From: Glossina fuscipes
Lineage: Eukaryota; Arthropoda; Insecta; Diptera; Glossinidae
DNA length: 64,000 bases
NCBI RefSeq assembly: GCF_014805625.2
Contig: NW_023998426.1
Location: 2,549,002 to 2,613,001, forward strand
Direction of reading: 5' to 3'
Part shown: piece by piece, positions 48,600-61,456 of the stretch
Layout of the letters: each line of letters opens with the position of its first letter
How positions within the stretch are numbered: position 1 is the first letter of the stretch
Notes under the pieces: generated by a model
Told to the model about the DNA's origin: nothing
What the model saw: the letters and a program-made list of their open reading frames with translations, nothing else
The model's database searches: none
Translations under genes and position numbers: made by a program

Positions 48600-48895
48600 C
48601 AAACATTGTATGTAAGAGAAAAATAGGTCGTATCAGCTTAGATAAGTACACACATGTAAGCAAGTTTTAAAGAGATCGGATCATTCAGATGGAACTATCA
48701 AAGAATTTCATCTATAAAACCGTTGAGAGTTTCTTGGTTTCTTTGATAAGCAGAAGATACTTAATAGTATCGCTACTTTATTCATATTCATATCGCCTTA
48801 CATTTATACATTTACACTTTCTTGATAAATTGTGCTCTATCCTTAAGGATCAGTAAAAAGTCAAAATGTTTCTACTTTTATTCCCACCGACGATC
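48600..48895. other. start of the 5' intron of the twz-like gene
   Basis: This is the DNA directly upstream of the first recognised exon. I see AT-rich sequence without an ORF, exon or known repeat. Confidence 0.4.
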
Positions 48896-49365
48896 TAAGG
48901 GGGGTGTATTCATTTTGTCAAAAAGTTTGAAGTAGCCAAAGGGAATCTTCAGAGAACTCATAAAATATCCATCTTCTTGATTAGCATCGATTTAAGTATG
49001 ACCATCTGTCCGTCTATTTATATATGTGTAATCCATGCCGCAAAAGTGAAACTATTGACGTTAAAGATGGCAGAAGCATTGAAGTTTTTTGCATACAAGT
49101 TGCTATGGAAAATCGAACCAAATTGTTCGAAGGATACGTCTACAGTGTAGCATAAGCTGAGTACACCTCGATTTTCAAAAGTAAAAAAATTTGTCACAGA
49201 CTTTCTAGAAGTGACCCTCCAGGACCTGTATAAATGTGAAAAAAAACGGACACGCCCATTCAATATCGTAGCGCATTGAAATTTTATTTGTTTTGAAATT
49301 ATTTTGATTAATGGAACGGTGGTGAATATAGAAAATTCGATTGAATATAACTTCTTTCTTTCTTG
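48895..49365 (+). mobile_element. INE-1-like type B copy, forward, in the presumed twz 5' intron
   Basis: GGGGGGTGTATTCATTTTGTC, CTTGATTAGCATCGATTTAA-G, TGACCATCTGTCCGTCTATT, ACACGCCCATTCAATATCG, and tail GGTGAATATAGAAAATTCGA-TTGAATATAACTTC. Close to full length. Confidence 0.7.
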
Positions 49366-49729
49366 TTTGTTTTTTGAAACTCGTTCCCATCAAAACGATG
49401 CTAAACCCTCTTTATCATAACGGCTCCTTAATATTATTAGGGAACATGCTGCTAATGATTGCTACTTAATCGCCTTATGTGGGCTTCTATTGAACTAAGC
49501 GCGTCTACAATCACCTTATGGCATATATATTGGAAAATAGTCCTGACAGGACAACAACCTCTTAAAAGTATCGATTTATTAATGACAAAGTTTGACGAAT
49601 TTTTCTTTAAATCATTTCAGTTCAAGTGAGCTTTATAAGACGACAACGACATTGTTAGTTATATTTGCCCGTAGGTAATCATGAATAACCCCCGCTTATG
49701 CAAGAACAAGTTCTGAACGATTTTCATAT

Positions 49730-50030
49730 CGTACACTACTTATGATACAAGGGTACATTAAGTCTGTCCGGATGTATGCAACACCCAGAAGGACTTGAAA
49801 TGCAACCATGTTTTATTGTACCGTGCAATTCAGAATCACGTCCCGTATTGATTTAGACTTAGGCTTGTCGATCTTGTTGCCTTGTGTTCAAACTGCTTTT
49901 AAAAATATTTCGGATCGAATTGCTTCTCTGACCACTTCCCTTGTAACGCCTTGTTTTGAAAAGTCGTTGCGTGAATAACTGCAGGCAAGTGTAAGCTATT
50001 AATTGGTGCGCTTTGGCCCACTATAGCTTT
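49730..50030 (+). mobile_element. INE-1-like type A copy, forward
   Basis: ACACTACTTATGATACAAGG-GTACATTAAGTCTGTCCGG, ATGTATGCAACACCCAGAAGG, AATTCAGAATCACG, tail TGAATAACTGCAGGCAAG. The tail is cut short. Confidence 0.7.
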
Positions 50031-52122
50031 TTTGCTTATTTTCGGAGAAAAAGCGCTTACGTCAAAGCAATGGCAAAAAATATTTTATCCAAAGTGTGAA
50101 CTGTCGCAAGCGCAACAGTCCAGTTTTCCAGTCTTTCTAACAAAACATAAATTTCCTGCTGAATCTAAGCCAAGCTTACATAGGCAACAAGTCATTGTTT
50201 AAAACGAATGCTAAGCGGAAGGAAGGACGTAATGTGAATATGTATTTCGGCAGAATAACTTACGGACAACTCAAATCATTAAAAATACTAATAAAGTAAT
50301 GGCATCTCTTCAAGAAAAGAAGTAATGAGTTATTTGGTATACTTGGTATCTTTACTCGGTGAACACGACGAACATTTTTCAACTGAATTTTTACATATAT
50401 ATAGATGTTATTCATTTGATTTCTTCATTCCAGGAACTAAAAATTCTATACGTTTTATAAACTAAAATATTCACTTAATAGTCGTAAAGGAATTCCATTG
50501 GTCTAGCTTGGATAGTTGATAAGAATCGTGGACAAATTAATGAATAAATAAAATGATTTACATAATTTTAATACATTTTCATTAAAAAATAATTGATTTA
50601 AGAAATGTTGAATCTTTGGGTAAATATTTACCCAAATTTTATCTGAAAGATGACAATTTTCGTTCTCTGATATGCTTATTATAATGATCGAGAAAATGTT
50701 TGTCTTATGAGCTTGAGTTTTTTTGGTCGTCAAATCGACAATGAACAAGTGTTCTGTTGGAGGCTCTACATTGTCCAGATATAGATAGTAAAATTCAAGA
50801 ACACAGCATATAAGTTTTTAGTGGGCCAAAATTCCGATTGACCGATCCAGCTGTGTACCTTCTTCCCTCTGTAGGCTTAACTTTCACATCTGGAACACCA
50901 ACAGTGGTAAAAATGTACGCGCGCACGCGCAAATTAATTTCAAAAAACAAATGCAACTCAAAAAATTGTGATAAATGAAAATTTTACTTTAAGAAAATAT
51001 ACAATATGCTCTTGTCCGCTCTTTTTAATACGATTATTATGGCCGAACAATGTAATTTGGTGAACACAGAAGCTATACAGACTTTTTTTTTTGATTGATG
51101 ACCTTCGATTAAGTCTGAGGTCCGGCCTGTTACATACTTGCAATTTTAAAAATTGCAAATTTTTCTAAATTTCATTTGACTGTTAACTAATACAAATGTA
51201 ACGTATTTATGCAGCCAGTCAGTTACTGCTGCTGCAACTGTCATGGCTTCAAAGTTTGACTTGATGAACAAAAAAATTGACGCACGTGCCGACAAATTAC
51301 GTCGCAAAATATTAGAGACTGAATTCCTACTTATAAATAAGTTTACAGAACGAAATTTCAAAAACGCAACAAAAAAGCAAAGTAAGAGTTCGCCAAAGAA
51401 TTTATCTAAAGATTTAGTGCAAAGTTGATATCGAGAAGACTGTTGAAGAAAAACTTTTGGCGATTGTTAGAGGTTTGCTTCAACTGCCACGTTTATGAGA
51501 TGGATTTCGATTACTTTTTCAAATAAGGAAAAGCTATATTTGAACTTTTGATCGACTTTTGATTAAAGAATTTATTACCCACATATCCACTGAGAGCATA
51601 TTTATATATTTTAGTCTTAACAAAAGTAATAGGTGTACAAATAAGTTTTGCATATTGAATCAAATTGATTGCTTTGCAGAAAGGAGGAGGAATGCGTTCA
51701 TTTCTCCCAATATTCATGATTCGCACGGTATAAGCTTCAATTGCTTATAAGCTACCGTTCAAAGTGTATATCAAAGTGTAAGGGGATGGATAAAAGGTTA
51801 GCGTGGAGCATTTAACGCACTGCACTACTTCAAACTGAAAGAAAGATGCAACTCAAGCGGCGGACATAATTAACTTCGCTTGTGGTAAGTTATGCAACAA
51901 TGAGGAACTGGTTTGCGAGATTTCTTGCAAACCAAAGATTTTAATCTTGACGACGATGAACTTACTGCGTTCTGCAAAACAGAAAGTGATCTTCAACGGG
52001 GGTTTGGAATTGCGCCTAATTGCGACCTAATCTTTGAACCTGCCGTCTTCTGGTTACCTCTTGCTTAAAGCAATTCAGTCGTATTGAGCAGGTAAACGAT
52101 TTTTTTTTTTTTTTTTTTGCTT
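50031..52122. other. presumed twz 5' intron or intergenic, nothing recognised
   Basis: AT-rich; a GCGCGCACGCGC stretch at about 50921. The 61-codon Lys-rich ORF at 51243-51428 has no recognised domain. Confidence 0.35.
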
Positions 52123-52420
52123 TTAATGACCAACCACTTGGGGAATGTTTTCCATACGTGCGGGGACTGTGGTGATCAGGAAGGAGCTTATAGGAAGAGA
52201 GGGGTAAGCGAAGGTAATCGTGTTGGTAAATTTTCGTCTTGAAAACAAACCCATCAGGTATGGTGGGAAAGAACGCCACTGGAAGTGTGTTCCAAAGCGA
52301 GGGGTACGGATAAACAATGACGAGTCCTGGTAGTGGCTGTGCGGTGTGCAGGTAACTGCAGGACGAATGAGTGAGAATGCTGAAAGGGCGTATACCCCTA
52401 GCATAGCGCATATTTCGTCA
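52123..52420 (-). mobile_element. non-LTR retrotransposon C-terminal remnant
   Basis: The minus-strand frame contains PSLWNTLPVAFFPTIPDGF and FKTKIYQHDYLRLPLSSYKL, the conserved tail of LINE-type polymerase proteins. Only the tail is present. The frame changes in the upstream (5') part, so this is a dead 5'-truncated copy. A poly-T run at 52100-52118 lies just past the coding end and would be the poly-A tail on the element's own strand. Confidence 0.65.
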
Positions 52421-52721
52421 CTGCTCAAAACTTTTGGACACACTTTCGTCGTCCTTGAGCATCTGAGTCTTTGCTTTGTACGCAGTCGGGGTCCTCCAAG
52501 CAACGTTTAAATATATTCTTATGTTGACCGGACATAGGCGGCGTAAGTGGTACGGGTGCTAGCTGTAGGCAAAGGCTGTGGGCAAAGGCCTTGGATAGTT
52601 ATGGTAGATGCTTCTTTTATAAAGCATTGTAACAAATATTTTTCCAAGTAAATCTGAATTTTCTTAACAAAATCCGCAGTATCTATGCGTATACCTAATA
52701 AATGAAAAGGGCAAAAGTACA

Positions 52722-52946
52722 TACAAGTATATATATATATATATGTATATGTGTACATTTGTGCGGGTGTTTGTCTGTTTATATCTTTGCATGTGAACGA
52801 ATCGAATGAATTATAATATAAAACCAAAAATTTGCAGAGAGTCGTATAAGCACAACATTCGAACGAACATTCGCTACAAAATTCAGTTCAGACAGAAACC
52901 TTTTGTTCGTGGCAGTCAGACAAGACATCAAACCAAAGCACTAGAT

Positions 52947-52983
<37 letters not shown>

Positions 52984-52990
52984 ATGTATA
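52722..52990 (+). repeat. two TA/TATG tracts
   Basis: TA runs at about 52729-52750 and 52945-52990, separated by about 200 bp of ordinary sequence without a recognised feature. Confidence 0.85.
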
Positions 52991-53852
52991 TGTGTGCATA
53001 GATATTTATAATGCACAGTATTCCCCTTTTGAACGTAATGAAGAAGTATTCGTTCCCTCATCTCTCACTACTTAGATTCCTTTGGCGATGAGTTGGCCAC
53101 ACATACACATATAAAGATATTTTATCTTGTTGGGCAAACAACACAAAACTGCCTCGGGCGTTTAGTTGGAATTGCTAAGCACACCAGCAGCCATAAGAAC
53201 AACGACAACAGCAACCAGTTCCTTGAAGCCAAGCAAGTCAAATCGAATCGGATAGTATGCATCTTTATGTATGTATATATGTATATATGCATCAATTTAT
53301 ATACATTTCATATATATAGTTTATTTGGTATGGGGTGGTTGTAAGTAACTTTAGTGCTCATCTGACGCTTAACGTTGCTATGCTTGCTGTTCGTTTGTTT
53401 ATTTGTATATTGTCGTTTTCTTCTTCTTTTAGTGTTATTGTTTATATCTTTTGCATCATGCTTTTCTGTTAAAGCAAAAACCCAATTACAAACATATAAA
53501 TAAATACGTACATAAAACCGAAAACATATCCCCGTTAGCGGTAAATGAGGACCCAAAGCAACCGACACACTAATAAACCATCCAACCAACCAACCAATGA
53601 AACCAATATGAATGAACAAATAAACCAAACGACTTCACTGCCATACTCTTGGATATCGAAGTCAAAACTTTTGCATATATACTTACATACAAACATACTC
53701 CTACATACTTGCATATACATACATGTACAGACACACTATTACGTTTTAAATAAAAAAAAAAAAAAATGAAAAAAAATGAAAAAAAAAAACAGCTTTCCTT
53801 ATACTTCGGGGTTTCATAGGGATTGAGAGTTTGTAACTCAAACACATCCACT

Positions 53853-53853
53853 T

Positions 53854-53888
<35 letters not shown>
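53853..53888 (+). repeat. (CA)n microsatellite
   Basis: About 17 CA units. A Cys/Val-rich antisense ORF over it (107 codons) is a by-product. Confidence 0.92.
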
Positions 53889-53891
<3 letters not shown>

Positions 53892-54227
53892 ACGTCCCTG
53901 CTCTTATGAACATATGCACACTTTTCTGTTGTTCTTATGCATGTAAATGTGCATGAATTTTTCTCTTACTTACGTACGTATGCATAGGTATATAAGTATA
54001 AACACTCACTCACACACAAACATGCATTTGTTTATATTTCTTTACTTGTGTATGCTGTATGAAAAAGTTGTACGGGCAAAGACCTTATCTCAATTCTAAA
54101 GTGCCGTTGGCACTGTTTGTGCTGTATCTCTACCAAAACAGCAAAATACAAAAAAAAAAAAATAAATAAAATACGAAACTAAGAAGCACAACGCAACCTT
54201 TCTGAACTTTTAACAGCGCCTTACCGT

Positions 54228-54229
<2 letters not shown>

Positions 54230-54260
<31 letters not shown>

Positions 54261-54275
54261 AACACACACACGTAT
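54230..54275 (+). repeat. (CA)n microsatellite, interrupted
   Basis: CA run with AAACACAAACAC interruptions. Confidence 0.9.
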
Positions 54276-55049
54276 ACACACACATATGCATGCATATAAA
54301 TAGAACAGCATTAACTGATTGTTTGTTTAACATAAACAACAGCAATCGAAACTCTGGATTCAGTCAGACGATTTGATATCCACATATCCATCCATCAGTC
54401 GTAGCCTTATTGGAGAGCCCTCACTTAATCACCGAATTCGAATGTTTCAAGACTCAGGAGTCAAATATATATGTATATAAATAAGACGTAAGGCATGTAA
54501 GGCATGTAACTGCAACGACTAAAGCAACAGCAATCAACAACGGCTTAATGAGAAATAGCTTGCAAAAGCAACCAACACACTTCAACATACATGCACTTGT
54601 TGTGAAAGATAAATACATCACAAGGCAATGATATGATATTATCTTAACCAAGCCTAGGCTTATTTGTGATGCCGATGCACAACTCAGCCATTTTGGCTTG
54701 ACATTAACTTTCATCCTCTCCTACTTATCCTGCTTGCAATGCTTGCTATTCCGAACTCGTTTACAGTCTGAGAGTTTTAAAGGGTATATTTCTACGTTTT
54801 ACGTTTTCGATTTGTCCGCTCATCATCATCATACTCCCGTGCTTAATACATGCATAGTATATGTGCATAAACGTGGTTCCTGTGCTACACTGGTAATGTT
54901 GTTAAGTATTCAATAAGGCTTAAGAGGCAAAGAAACAAAAAGGATTCATTACAGAAAAGGAATGGAAAGCTTAATAAAAGAAAGCATAGGGAGAAGTAGT
55001 AGAAAGAGCAAGAAATGAGAAAAGACAGCGGCACGGAGAAGGGGAAGAA

Positions 55050-55078
55050 ACAAAAAAAAAAAAAAAAAAAAAAAAAAC
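55050..55078 (+). repeat. poly-A run
   Basis: About 27 A following AGAAACA, in purine-rich sequence (54905-55050). Confidence 0.85.
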
Positions 55079-55897
55079 ATAAATGAAAACAAAAATGAAC
55101 TTAACACAAATCACAAAATGCCTTTAGGTTATAAGCAACGAAGAACTTATGACCTAAAGCTCTTTGAATAGGTTCTCATTTCGTTCGTCCGTTTCGTTTG
55201 TTTAGCACAGCGTGCAACTCATTCCTTTGATACCGCTTCAAAGTCTATATATATGTATACAACATATGGCCGCAGCAGCAAGCAGGAAATCAGAAAGGCA
55301 AGCAGGCGGGGAACAAGGCAAAGCAAGAAAAGCGTTATTGCTCTCGAATGTTTTAAATCACAACATTGATAAGTTGGCAAACGAAGGAAGAACTTTATTC
55401 AAAAATTCATTTTTTCCTGTTTTTCCTTTTTTTTTTTTTTTTGTTTTCATTTTTGTATCATACGTCCATACATGCCTTTATTTTTGATATAAGTAAATGT
55501 ATGAGTAAGTGTGTGCATAGGTATGTGCTTGAATGGCAATGAAAATTTACGGACTTGTAAACATACTGCAGGCTTGAATATGGGAGGAGTCTAAATTTTT
55601 GTTTCATAGAAGGTAAAGCAGAAAACGGCAAACAAAAAGAAAAAAATTATGTTCAGCTGCCACCGAAACTTTTATACTCTCCTCTACTTTTATATAAAAA
55701 AAAAAATAAAAAATAAAAATAAGTAAAAATTTCAATGCTTTGTAAAATAGGTTGAGCGTGCTCAACTTCTTCGATTTCTGTGTAGATACGATAAGATCAT
55801 TCTCAGTTTATGTTGACTGTTGCTGCAGTCATTTCCTCTGATCGAGTCGGTCCATCTTGCAAGCAGCAGCTTGTAAGAATTTCCAACCTTTTTGCCA

Positions 55898-56241
55898 AAC
55901 TTTAACGGGATATATGAAATTTTCGTCATCACTACGATAGGCAGATGCATGGACCAATAGGCAAGCTGTCAGAAGGACAGTCAAACTAGATCGACCCGAA
56001 TTTTGATGATGATCAAGAACGTATGTATTGTCTGAAGTTGGAGTATTTTTAAAAAGCTAAAATACGCAGGCAAGTATGCAGACGGACGGACAAACATGCC
56101 CAAATGCGCTCAGAATTTGATGCTAATCAAAGATATATGTATTATCTGAGATCGATGTATATTAGGCATAAAATAATACACAGATAGACGAACAGATGAA
56201 TGGACCAACTTGTTTAATTTTGCTCAGGATTTGACGCTCAT
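55898..56241 (-). repeat. three tandem copies of a 114-bp INE-1-like unit
   Basis: ATCAA-AGTATATGTAT-type blocks recur at 56012, 56126 and 56240, exactly 114 bp apart. Each unit holds a GACGGACGGACAAAC-like tract and a GAATTTTGATGATGATC / GAATTTGATGCTAATC / GATTTGACGCTCATC phrase, the reverse of the type B core. Confidence 0.75.
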
Positions 56242-57322
56242 CAAGTATACATATCGCCGGGAATCTGTAAAATTATCTTCCAAATGTCCAAACGTTTTCA
56301 TAAAATCAATATCTATTCCCTTCCTGCGGCGATGGCTGTAAGAGAAAAAAATTAAACAAACCTTTGCACAAAGTTAAGCATAACAAAATTTTCATTGTAA
56401 AGAACATAACACACATATGTTACTTGTACTTCGCTTTCGCAATGCACGTACACGTGTAAACCTTATTATGTACATATAAGCATAACAGACATTGTGAACT
56501 GAACTTAACAAAAGACATCCGTACACTTCACCTCAGATCGAAAAAGTATCTGTTGATTAATTTCCAGCACAAAATGCGTGAGATATATGCACAGCAATGA
56601 AATGATATCTGCTCTACAGTTTACATGAGACGACATTTCAGGAAAAGCAAAAGAACGCTATGGTTGGGTATTAGTTTTTAAGTCGAATTTTGGATGCCCT
56701 TCGTCTTAAGCTTAACAATGTACATCAATTTAATTTGCCAGTTGTGTGTGTACGGTTAGTCTTCCAGTTAGCTTAACCGTGTATGCCATTCCTTTAGTAA
56801 TAGATCTCCAAAAATTGCTTTATAGGTACCCAAAAATGGTTGTTTTGATCTTCCCTTTTCTTCTCTCCCTTCCCTCGCTTATTTTTGTCGGCGCTTTTCC
56901 CTTCTGCCGCTTAAATCTTACTAGAAACTTTCATAATTTGAAATTCCAATGAAAATTACAAATCGGGTTTGTTCTGGCATTGTCTTGTTTTTCCGTAGCT
57001 ACATGTTATGTGAAACTTGTGAGGCTTTGAGGAGAGAAGGTGAAGTTGAAATTACTTGACATTTGAATTCTGAACGAAAATCTTAAGCTAAGGTTGCCTT
57101 GCAAATCTCCTTTCTAACTGATAGTCACACGTTATTTATAGAAATACAGCAAAATGGGTTGCTTTGACTAAGAGCCCGGCAAGTCAAGTTGCTTTCGAAG
57201 TTGTCGGTTATTAAGAAGAGAGGGGATCATCGGGTTTGGAATACTCTAAGAAGACACCAGGCTTTATAGGACCACTTTTAACTCTTTATTTTTAATTTTA
57301 CGATTTGCACATCTTGTAGTAC

Positions 57323-57349
57323 CTATATATATATATATATATATATATG
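57323..57349 (+). repeat. (TA)n microsatellite
   Basis: About 13 TA units directly before an INE-1-like fragment. Confidence 0.9.
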
Positions 57350-57640
57350 ATGCATGCAACATACAAAAGGACTTGAAATAAATTCAATTTTTATTATACC
57401 AATAAACTTGGAAGCATCTTCAGAATCGAATTAAGCTGACCTGTTCATTGGTCCGTCTGATGTATGTATGTATTAACCTATTGATAATAGATTGAATCGG
57501 GCAATTTTTATAACCACATTTTGAAAAAGTTGTTATATAAAACAAATTGTCCGTTCGTAATAAATTAATAATCTTTTCTTGTGAAAATTTTAGTACGGTC
57601 GGGCGATTTGTTGATCTACCCTCACATGAAAACTTTCTTC
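57350..57640 (+). mobile_element. INE-1-like type A fragment, forward
   Basis: ATGCATGCAACATACAAAAGG, ACTTGAAATAAATTCAAT, CTTCAGAATCGAATTAAGC, TTGGTCCGTCTGATG. The head is replaced by the TA run. Confidence 0.55.
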
Positions 57641-57656
57641 TGATTTCTGACAAAAT

Positions 57657-57700
57657 CTCTCTCTCTCTCACTCTCTCTCTCTCTTTCTCTCTCTCTTTCC
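57657..57700 (+). repeat. (CT)n microsatellite
   Basis: TCTCTC repeats with a few A and TT interruptions. Confidence 0.9.
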
Positions 57701-57999
57701 AACTGATTTACTCTGCGTGTTTGTGTAAGTGCTTGTATGCGCGCGTGTGTGTGGGTGTCTGTGTATGTATGGATTAGATGAGTTTTTTTGCGGAATCTAT
57801 TCCATATAAAGCTTTTCTTTGTATAGCAAATGGGTATAATTTTTGATCTGTCATATGACGAAGATATGTGAGTACATGAAGGCGAAAAAGCGTAATATAC
57901 TTAATAGTTGACTTTGTCTGATGCTTTAGCTTGTTTTTAATTTTTGATATTTAACACTTGAACTTGCCGGGCTGCCTAACCTCCCAATTGGTTTAATCT

Positions 58000-60361
58000 G
58001 CCATATTCCTATAGGAAACACACACAGTATTGTAGAGTAAAAAAAAACAAAATAGTCTTAAAACTAGAAGTAGCGACGTCTGGCATATGTCTCTTTTTAC
58101 GAAAATGGGTTTTCTGGCCCATCACATTTGTCGAATTACCATAGTCATTACCATAAACATAATAACAGATAACAAGCTAAAACTTGGCACACACACCCAT
58201 TTCTTGTCAACTGAGAACCCAGGGTTAACCAATGGCTGTGATCTGCTGGCATACAAGCGCACAATTTCTAATTGAGGTAGACATGAGAAAGACACGACAA
58301 CTTGGTGATCGCACTTTTCTTCGGAAATATCTTCACGGCATCGAAGATTGCAAAGGAACATAGAAGGAACAAGGAAGAATGCTGGTGTCTTTCGAAGATT
58401 ATTTCAATTTCTTTTATATTGTAGGAAAGCATGCGCCCTCGCGCCATCCAACAACACGCCCACCTCTTAGCTTAACATACTTAACGATCAATAAAGGTTT
58501 TCTTCAAATTTTTATTTTCTATTTTTATTTCGCGGCTATAGCGATTCGAGAAAAATTATGGATCAAAATGATTCATTGGTGTATTGGTTATCTTGAAAAT
58601 TGGAAAAACTCAAATTGATCCACGATGTAGCTGCAGTGCTAAAAAAGCGTGAATTTATCCTTACAACGTCTTTTAGGAAATATTCATCAAAAAAATTGCA
58701 AAATTGTAACGCGTCACAACACGCTCTCAAGCCTCTAATAGTATACTTTGAGATCTGCTTGCTTTCCAACATCTGTCTTAGGGCGAGTAAATCCTCTTTT
58801 AAGTGTATGTAAAAACAGTAAAAATAAAGCAATAATAATAATTGATTATGATGGTATTTGTGCAAAGACCACGCCCGCACTGTGATACTGTCCCTAAACA
58901 GTAGAGAAATAACAATAACGTGACTGTTTATGTGATGATATGAAGATCGAATTTCTTCGCATAACATGAATGGAGTGCACGTTGATTTTCGATACGGAAA
59001 TGCCTGCAGTAACCAGACAGATTGACAAATACACGTAGCAGTAAATTTCTTTTCTCAACCGTTGAATTGATTGTGTATTACGAATTAAATATTATAAAAA
59101 GGGGAAATTATTAAAAGATAATTAACTCATTTTCCAATCATTTTCACACGAAATGTGTTGGGATCAATGAAAATTGCCGCGATTCATATAACACATAGCG
59201 CATAACATATAACATATAATATAACAGGTAATGCAAACACACGAATATATATATGTATTAACAACTTTGCTTACATTTGCATTTGCATGTGTCTGTGAAT
59301 GTGTTTATGGCTAACCAAAACCGTCATATAACATATACGTGGTAAACTTCGGTATGAATATAATTATTAAGAAATATATTTTTTACATATATACATAATA
59401 TGTGTTTATTTATGCATTTATATGCAAATATATATTAAAAAAAAAAAAAAAACAGATACAACAACAACAATAACAACATAGCCTACATTTTTCTTACTTG
59501 ACATGGCGTATAAAACATTTTTACGTTATTGAAAGTTTACATATATATATCTTCGATAAGTTAAAAAGTTTTGAGCCTTCAAAAGCATTATTTTTAGTAG
59601 TGGCATAGTAGCATAGATAAATCGACCAGCCCTGATATTTTTGGCATGAGAATACAATATAGTATTCATTCGAAAGGACATCTACTCGAAGTGTCAAAGG
59701 ATGCTATCAAGGACTCAAGTTTTTTAAAACAGTACAAAAGTACTTTGTTGTACCGCCAATGTTAATGTACAATTTGCATAGGTTGTTTGGTCTTGTCACG
59801 AGGCCCCCGGCCGCATATAGCGAAGAACTTAGAAGCTCATGGGCGACAAGAGTGCGTCCAAACCTCTCGATATCCTTCGGCATCGGCAAAATGTGGGCTC
59901 TGTTATGCTTATACATAGATACATGCAAGGAAAGTGATCACAAGAGATCTGTCTGCCAGTCAAATCCCACTCGTCTTTGGCATACGCGGCTATCGCATAA
60001 CACACTATCAGGACTACTCGTCCTTTAACCGCACTGCCCGAGATAATAATAATATATCGAAAATGGCCTTTATCACCTTTGTATATGCTTTTACTCTCAA
60101 ATAATATTATCCTCCGTCCTCTCTCCCTAGACACGTATAGGGGATGTTCCTTGTGCGGCTGGTCAAAGAATTTCATTTATTTTGTGATTACATACTAAGC
60201 ATCCATCCATTCATCCAAATTAATATTTCATCAATATTACTTATATTTTATATTATATGTAATAGTAGTAGTATAATACATAGGTATATTTGCAAATATG
60301 TACGCAGTCAATACAAGTACGCAAAGGTATTACTTTTACAGCTTCCATATGCCATCCTTTG
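58000..60361. other. presumed twz 5' intron or intergenic, nothing recognised
   Basis: AT-rich, with a GC-richer block at about 59790-60020 that has overlapping chance ORFs on both strands. No exon or repeat assigned. Confidence 0.35.
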
Positions 60362-61240
60362 ACGATGGGTATGCTCATTTTGCCAACATGTTTGCAACGT
60401 CCAGAAGGAAGCTTCAAAGACCCTGCAAAGTATATATACTCTTTATAAGCATCAAATTCGAAATCGATTGAACCTTGTCCATCTGTCCGTCCCTGTAATG
60501 TCTACAGCAAACATTCTCTTCGCTACGAAAATGAAGCTGACTGATTTCAAAATTGGCAGAAACATAAGAAGTTCTTGCACAGAAAAATGTTTTCGAAAAT
60601 GGGCCAAATCGGTTTAAGGGCACGCCTACACTACTATGTAAAATAGGAGCACCTCTGTACTTCAAACGGACTAAAATATTTTGGTTTTTGCTCATTACTA
60701 CTGTAAACAAAAATTTGAACGTATTTTCTATCGAAAAGATCGGCCACGCCTACTTAATTATGTAGTGTGTAAAAATTTCGTTTTTTTTATAAAGCGCAGA
60801 CGTAAGCTTCAAAAACCCCACAAAGTATATGAATTGTTCGTCAGTTTCAAATTCGGAATGCACCTAAGCGTCTGTCCGTCTATCCGTCTGCGGAATTGCG
60901 TGTTATTCGTGGCAAACATTCTTTCGTTCGTAAAAATGAATATTACGCCTACAAACTTGTATTTGAAAATCGCCCAAATTTTTCATAGAACGCGTCTAAA
61001 GCGCGCCCAAATCTATGCAACAAAAATTGTGAATACCTTTGCTCTCCGTGTTTTTTGTTTGATTGTCAGTCATAAGCTACAGCACATGCATCATATAAAT
61101 TTCCATCTTTAGTCTGACAATAGAAAAAATCTGCCGCGCCCCTTCAGTATTATAGAGTATGAATATTTAATTCTTCTCCTTTCTCCTAGGATCACGTGAT
61201 GGGTATAAAATATTCGGTCACTATCGAATATAATTTTCTT
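60362..61240 (+). mobile_element. INE-1-like type B copy, forward, core duplicated in tandem
   Basis: Head GATGGGTATGCTCATTTTGC and CAACGTCCAGAAGGAAGC. The core starting at GCTTCAAAGACC (60411) recurs at GCTTCAAAAACC (60806), about 395 bp on; each has CTGTCCGTC and a GCACGCC/GCGCGCCC block. Tail GATGGGTATAAAATATTCGG-TCACTATCGAATATAATTTTC. The 143-codon ORF across the second core is not a gene. Confidence 0.75.
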
Positions 61241-61320
61241 CTTTTTTTACTCTTTGCTGAAGCCAAACGAACATTTGAAAAGTAATGAGATCTCAATACA
61301 CGGCATAGTTGATGGCATTT

Positions 61321-61338
61321 CACGTCTGTTAAGACGTG
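61321..61338. repeat. short perfect hairpin CACGTCT-GTTA-AGACGTG
   Basis: Seven-bp arms and a 4-nt loop, about 100 bp left of the TATA-like promoter candidate. No known site is assigned. Confidence 0.6.
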
Positions 61339-61422
61339 TGCTCACTTGCTTATATGTACGTCAACGGTGTGTTTGATTCGCACAAGGTGTGCGTGTGCCG
61401 TTTAAGCAAACAACACGTTTTA

Positions 61423-61456
61423 TATAAATATATAATAGAAGCGTTGATCAGTCTGC
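61423..61456 (+). promoter_or_regulatory. candidate TATA plus initiator promoter
   Basis: TATAAATATATAA starts at 61423, and GATCAGTCTG with an insect-type initiator TCAGTC has its A at 61450, about 27 bp on. The first ATG after it (61481) opens only a 7-codon frame, so any transcript would be noncoding or use a later start. TATA-rich DNA here makes chance matches likely. Confidence 0.25.

Noticed and set aside
48319..48663. 114-codon ORF spanning the first recognised twz exon
   Set aside because: It reads through the acceptor and the 77-nt intron; only the MDRER..DIKI part is exon.
52806..53075. Initiator-like TTCAGTTCAGACAG as a possible promoter
   Set aside because: No TATA box or downstream element at the right spacing, and no ORF of coding character follows.
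53570..53893. 107-codon ORF starting with a Cys/Val repeat
   Set aside because: Its start is the (CA)n microsatellite and the rest shows no coding bias; an ORF on the opposite strand overlaps it.
59759..60176. Overlapping 89- and 115-codon ORFs on opposite strands
   Set aside because: GC-richer block with no recognised domain on either strand; without homology I cannot choose one as a gene.
60681..61112. 143-codon forward ORF
   Set aside because: Covers the second core of a type B repeat; includes the translated CTGTCCGTC tract (SVCPSIRL).
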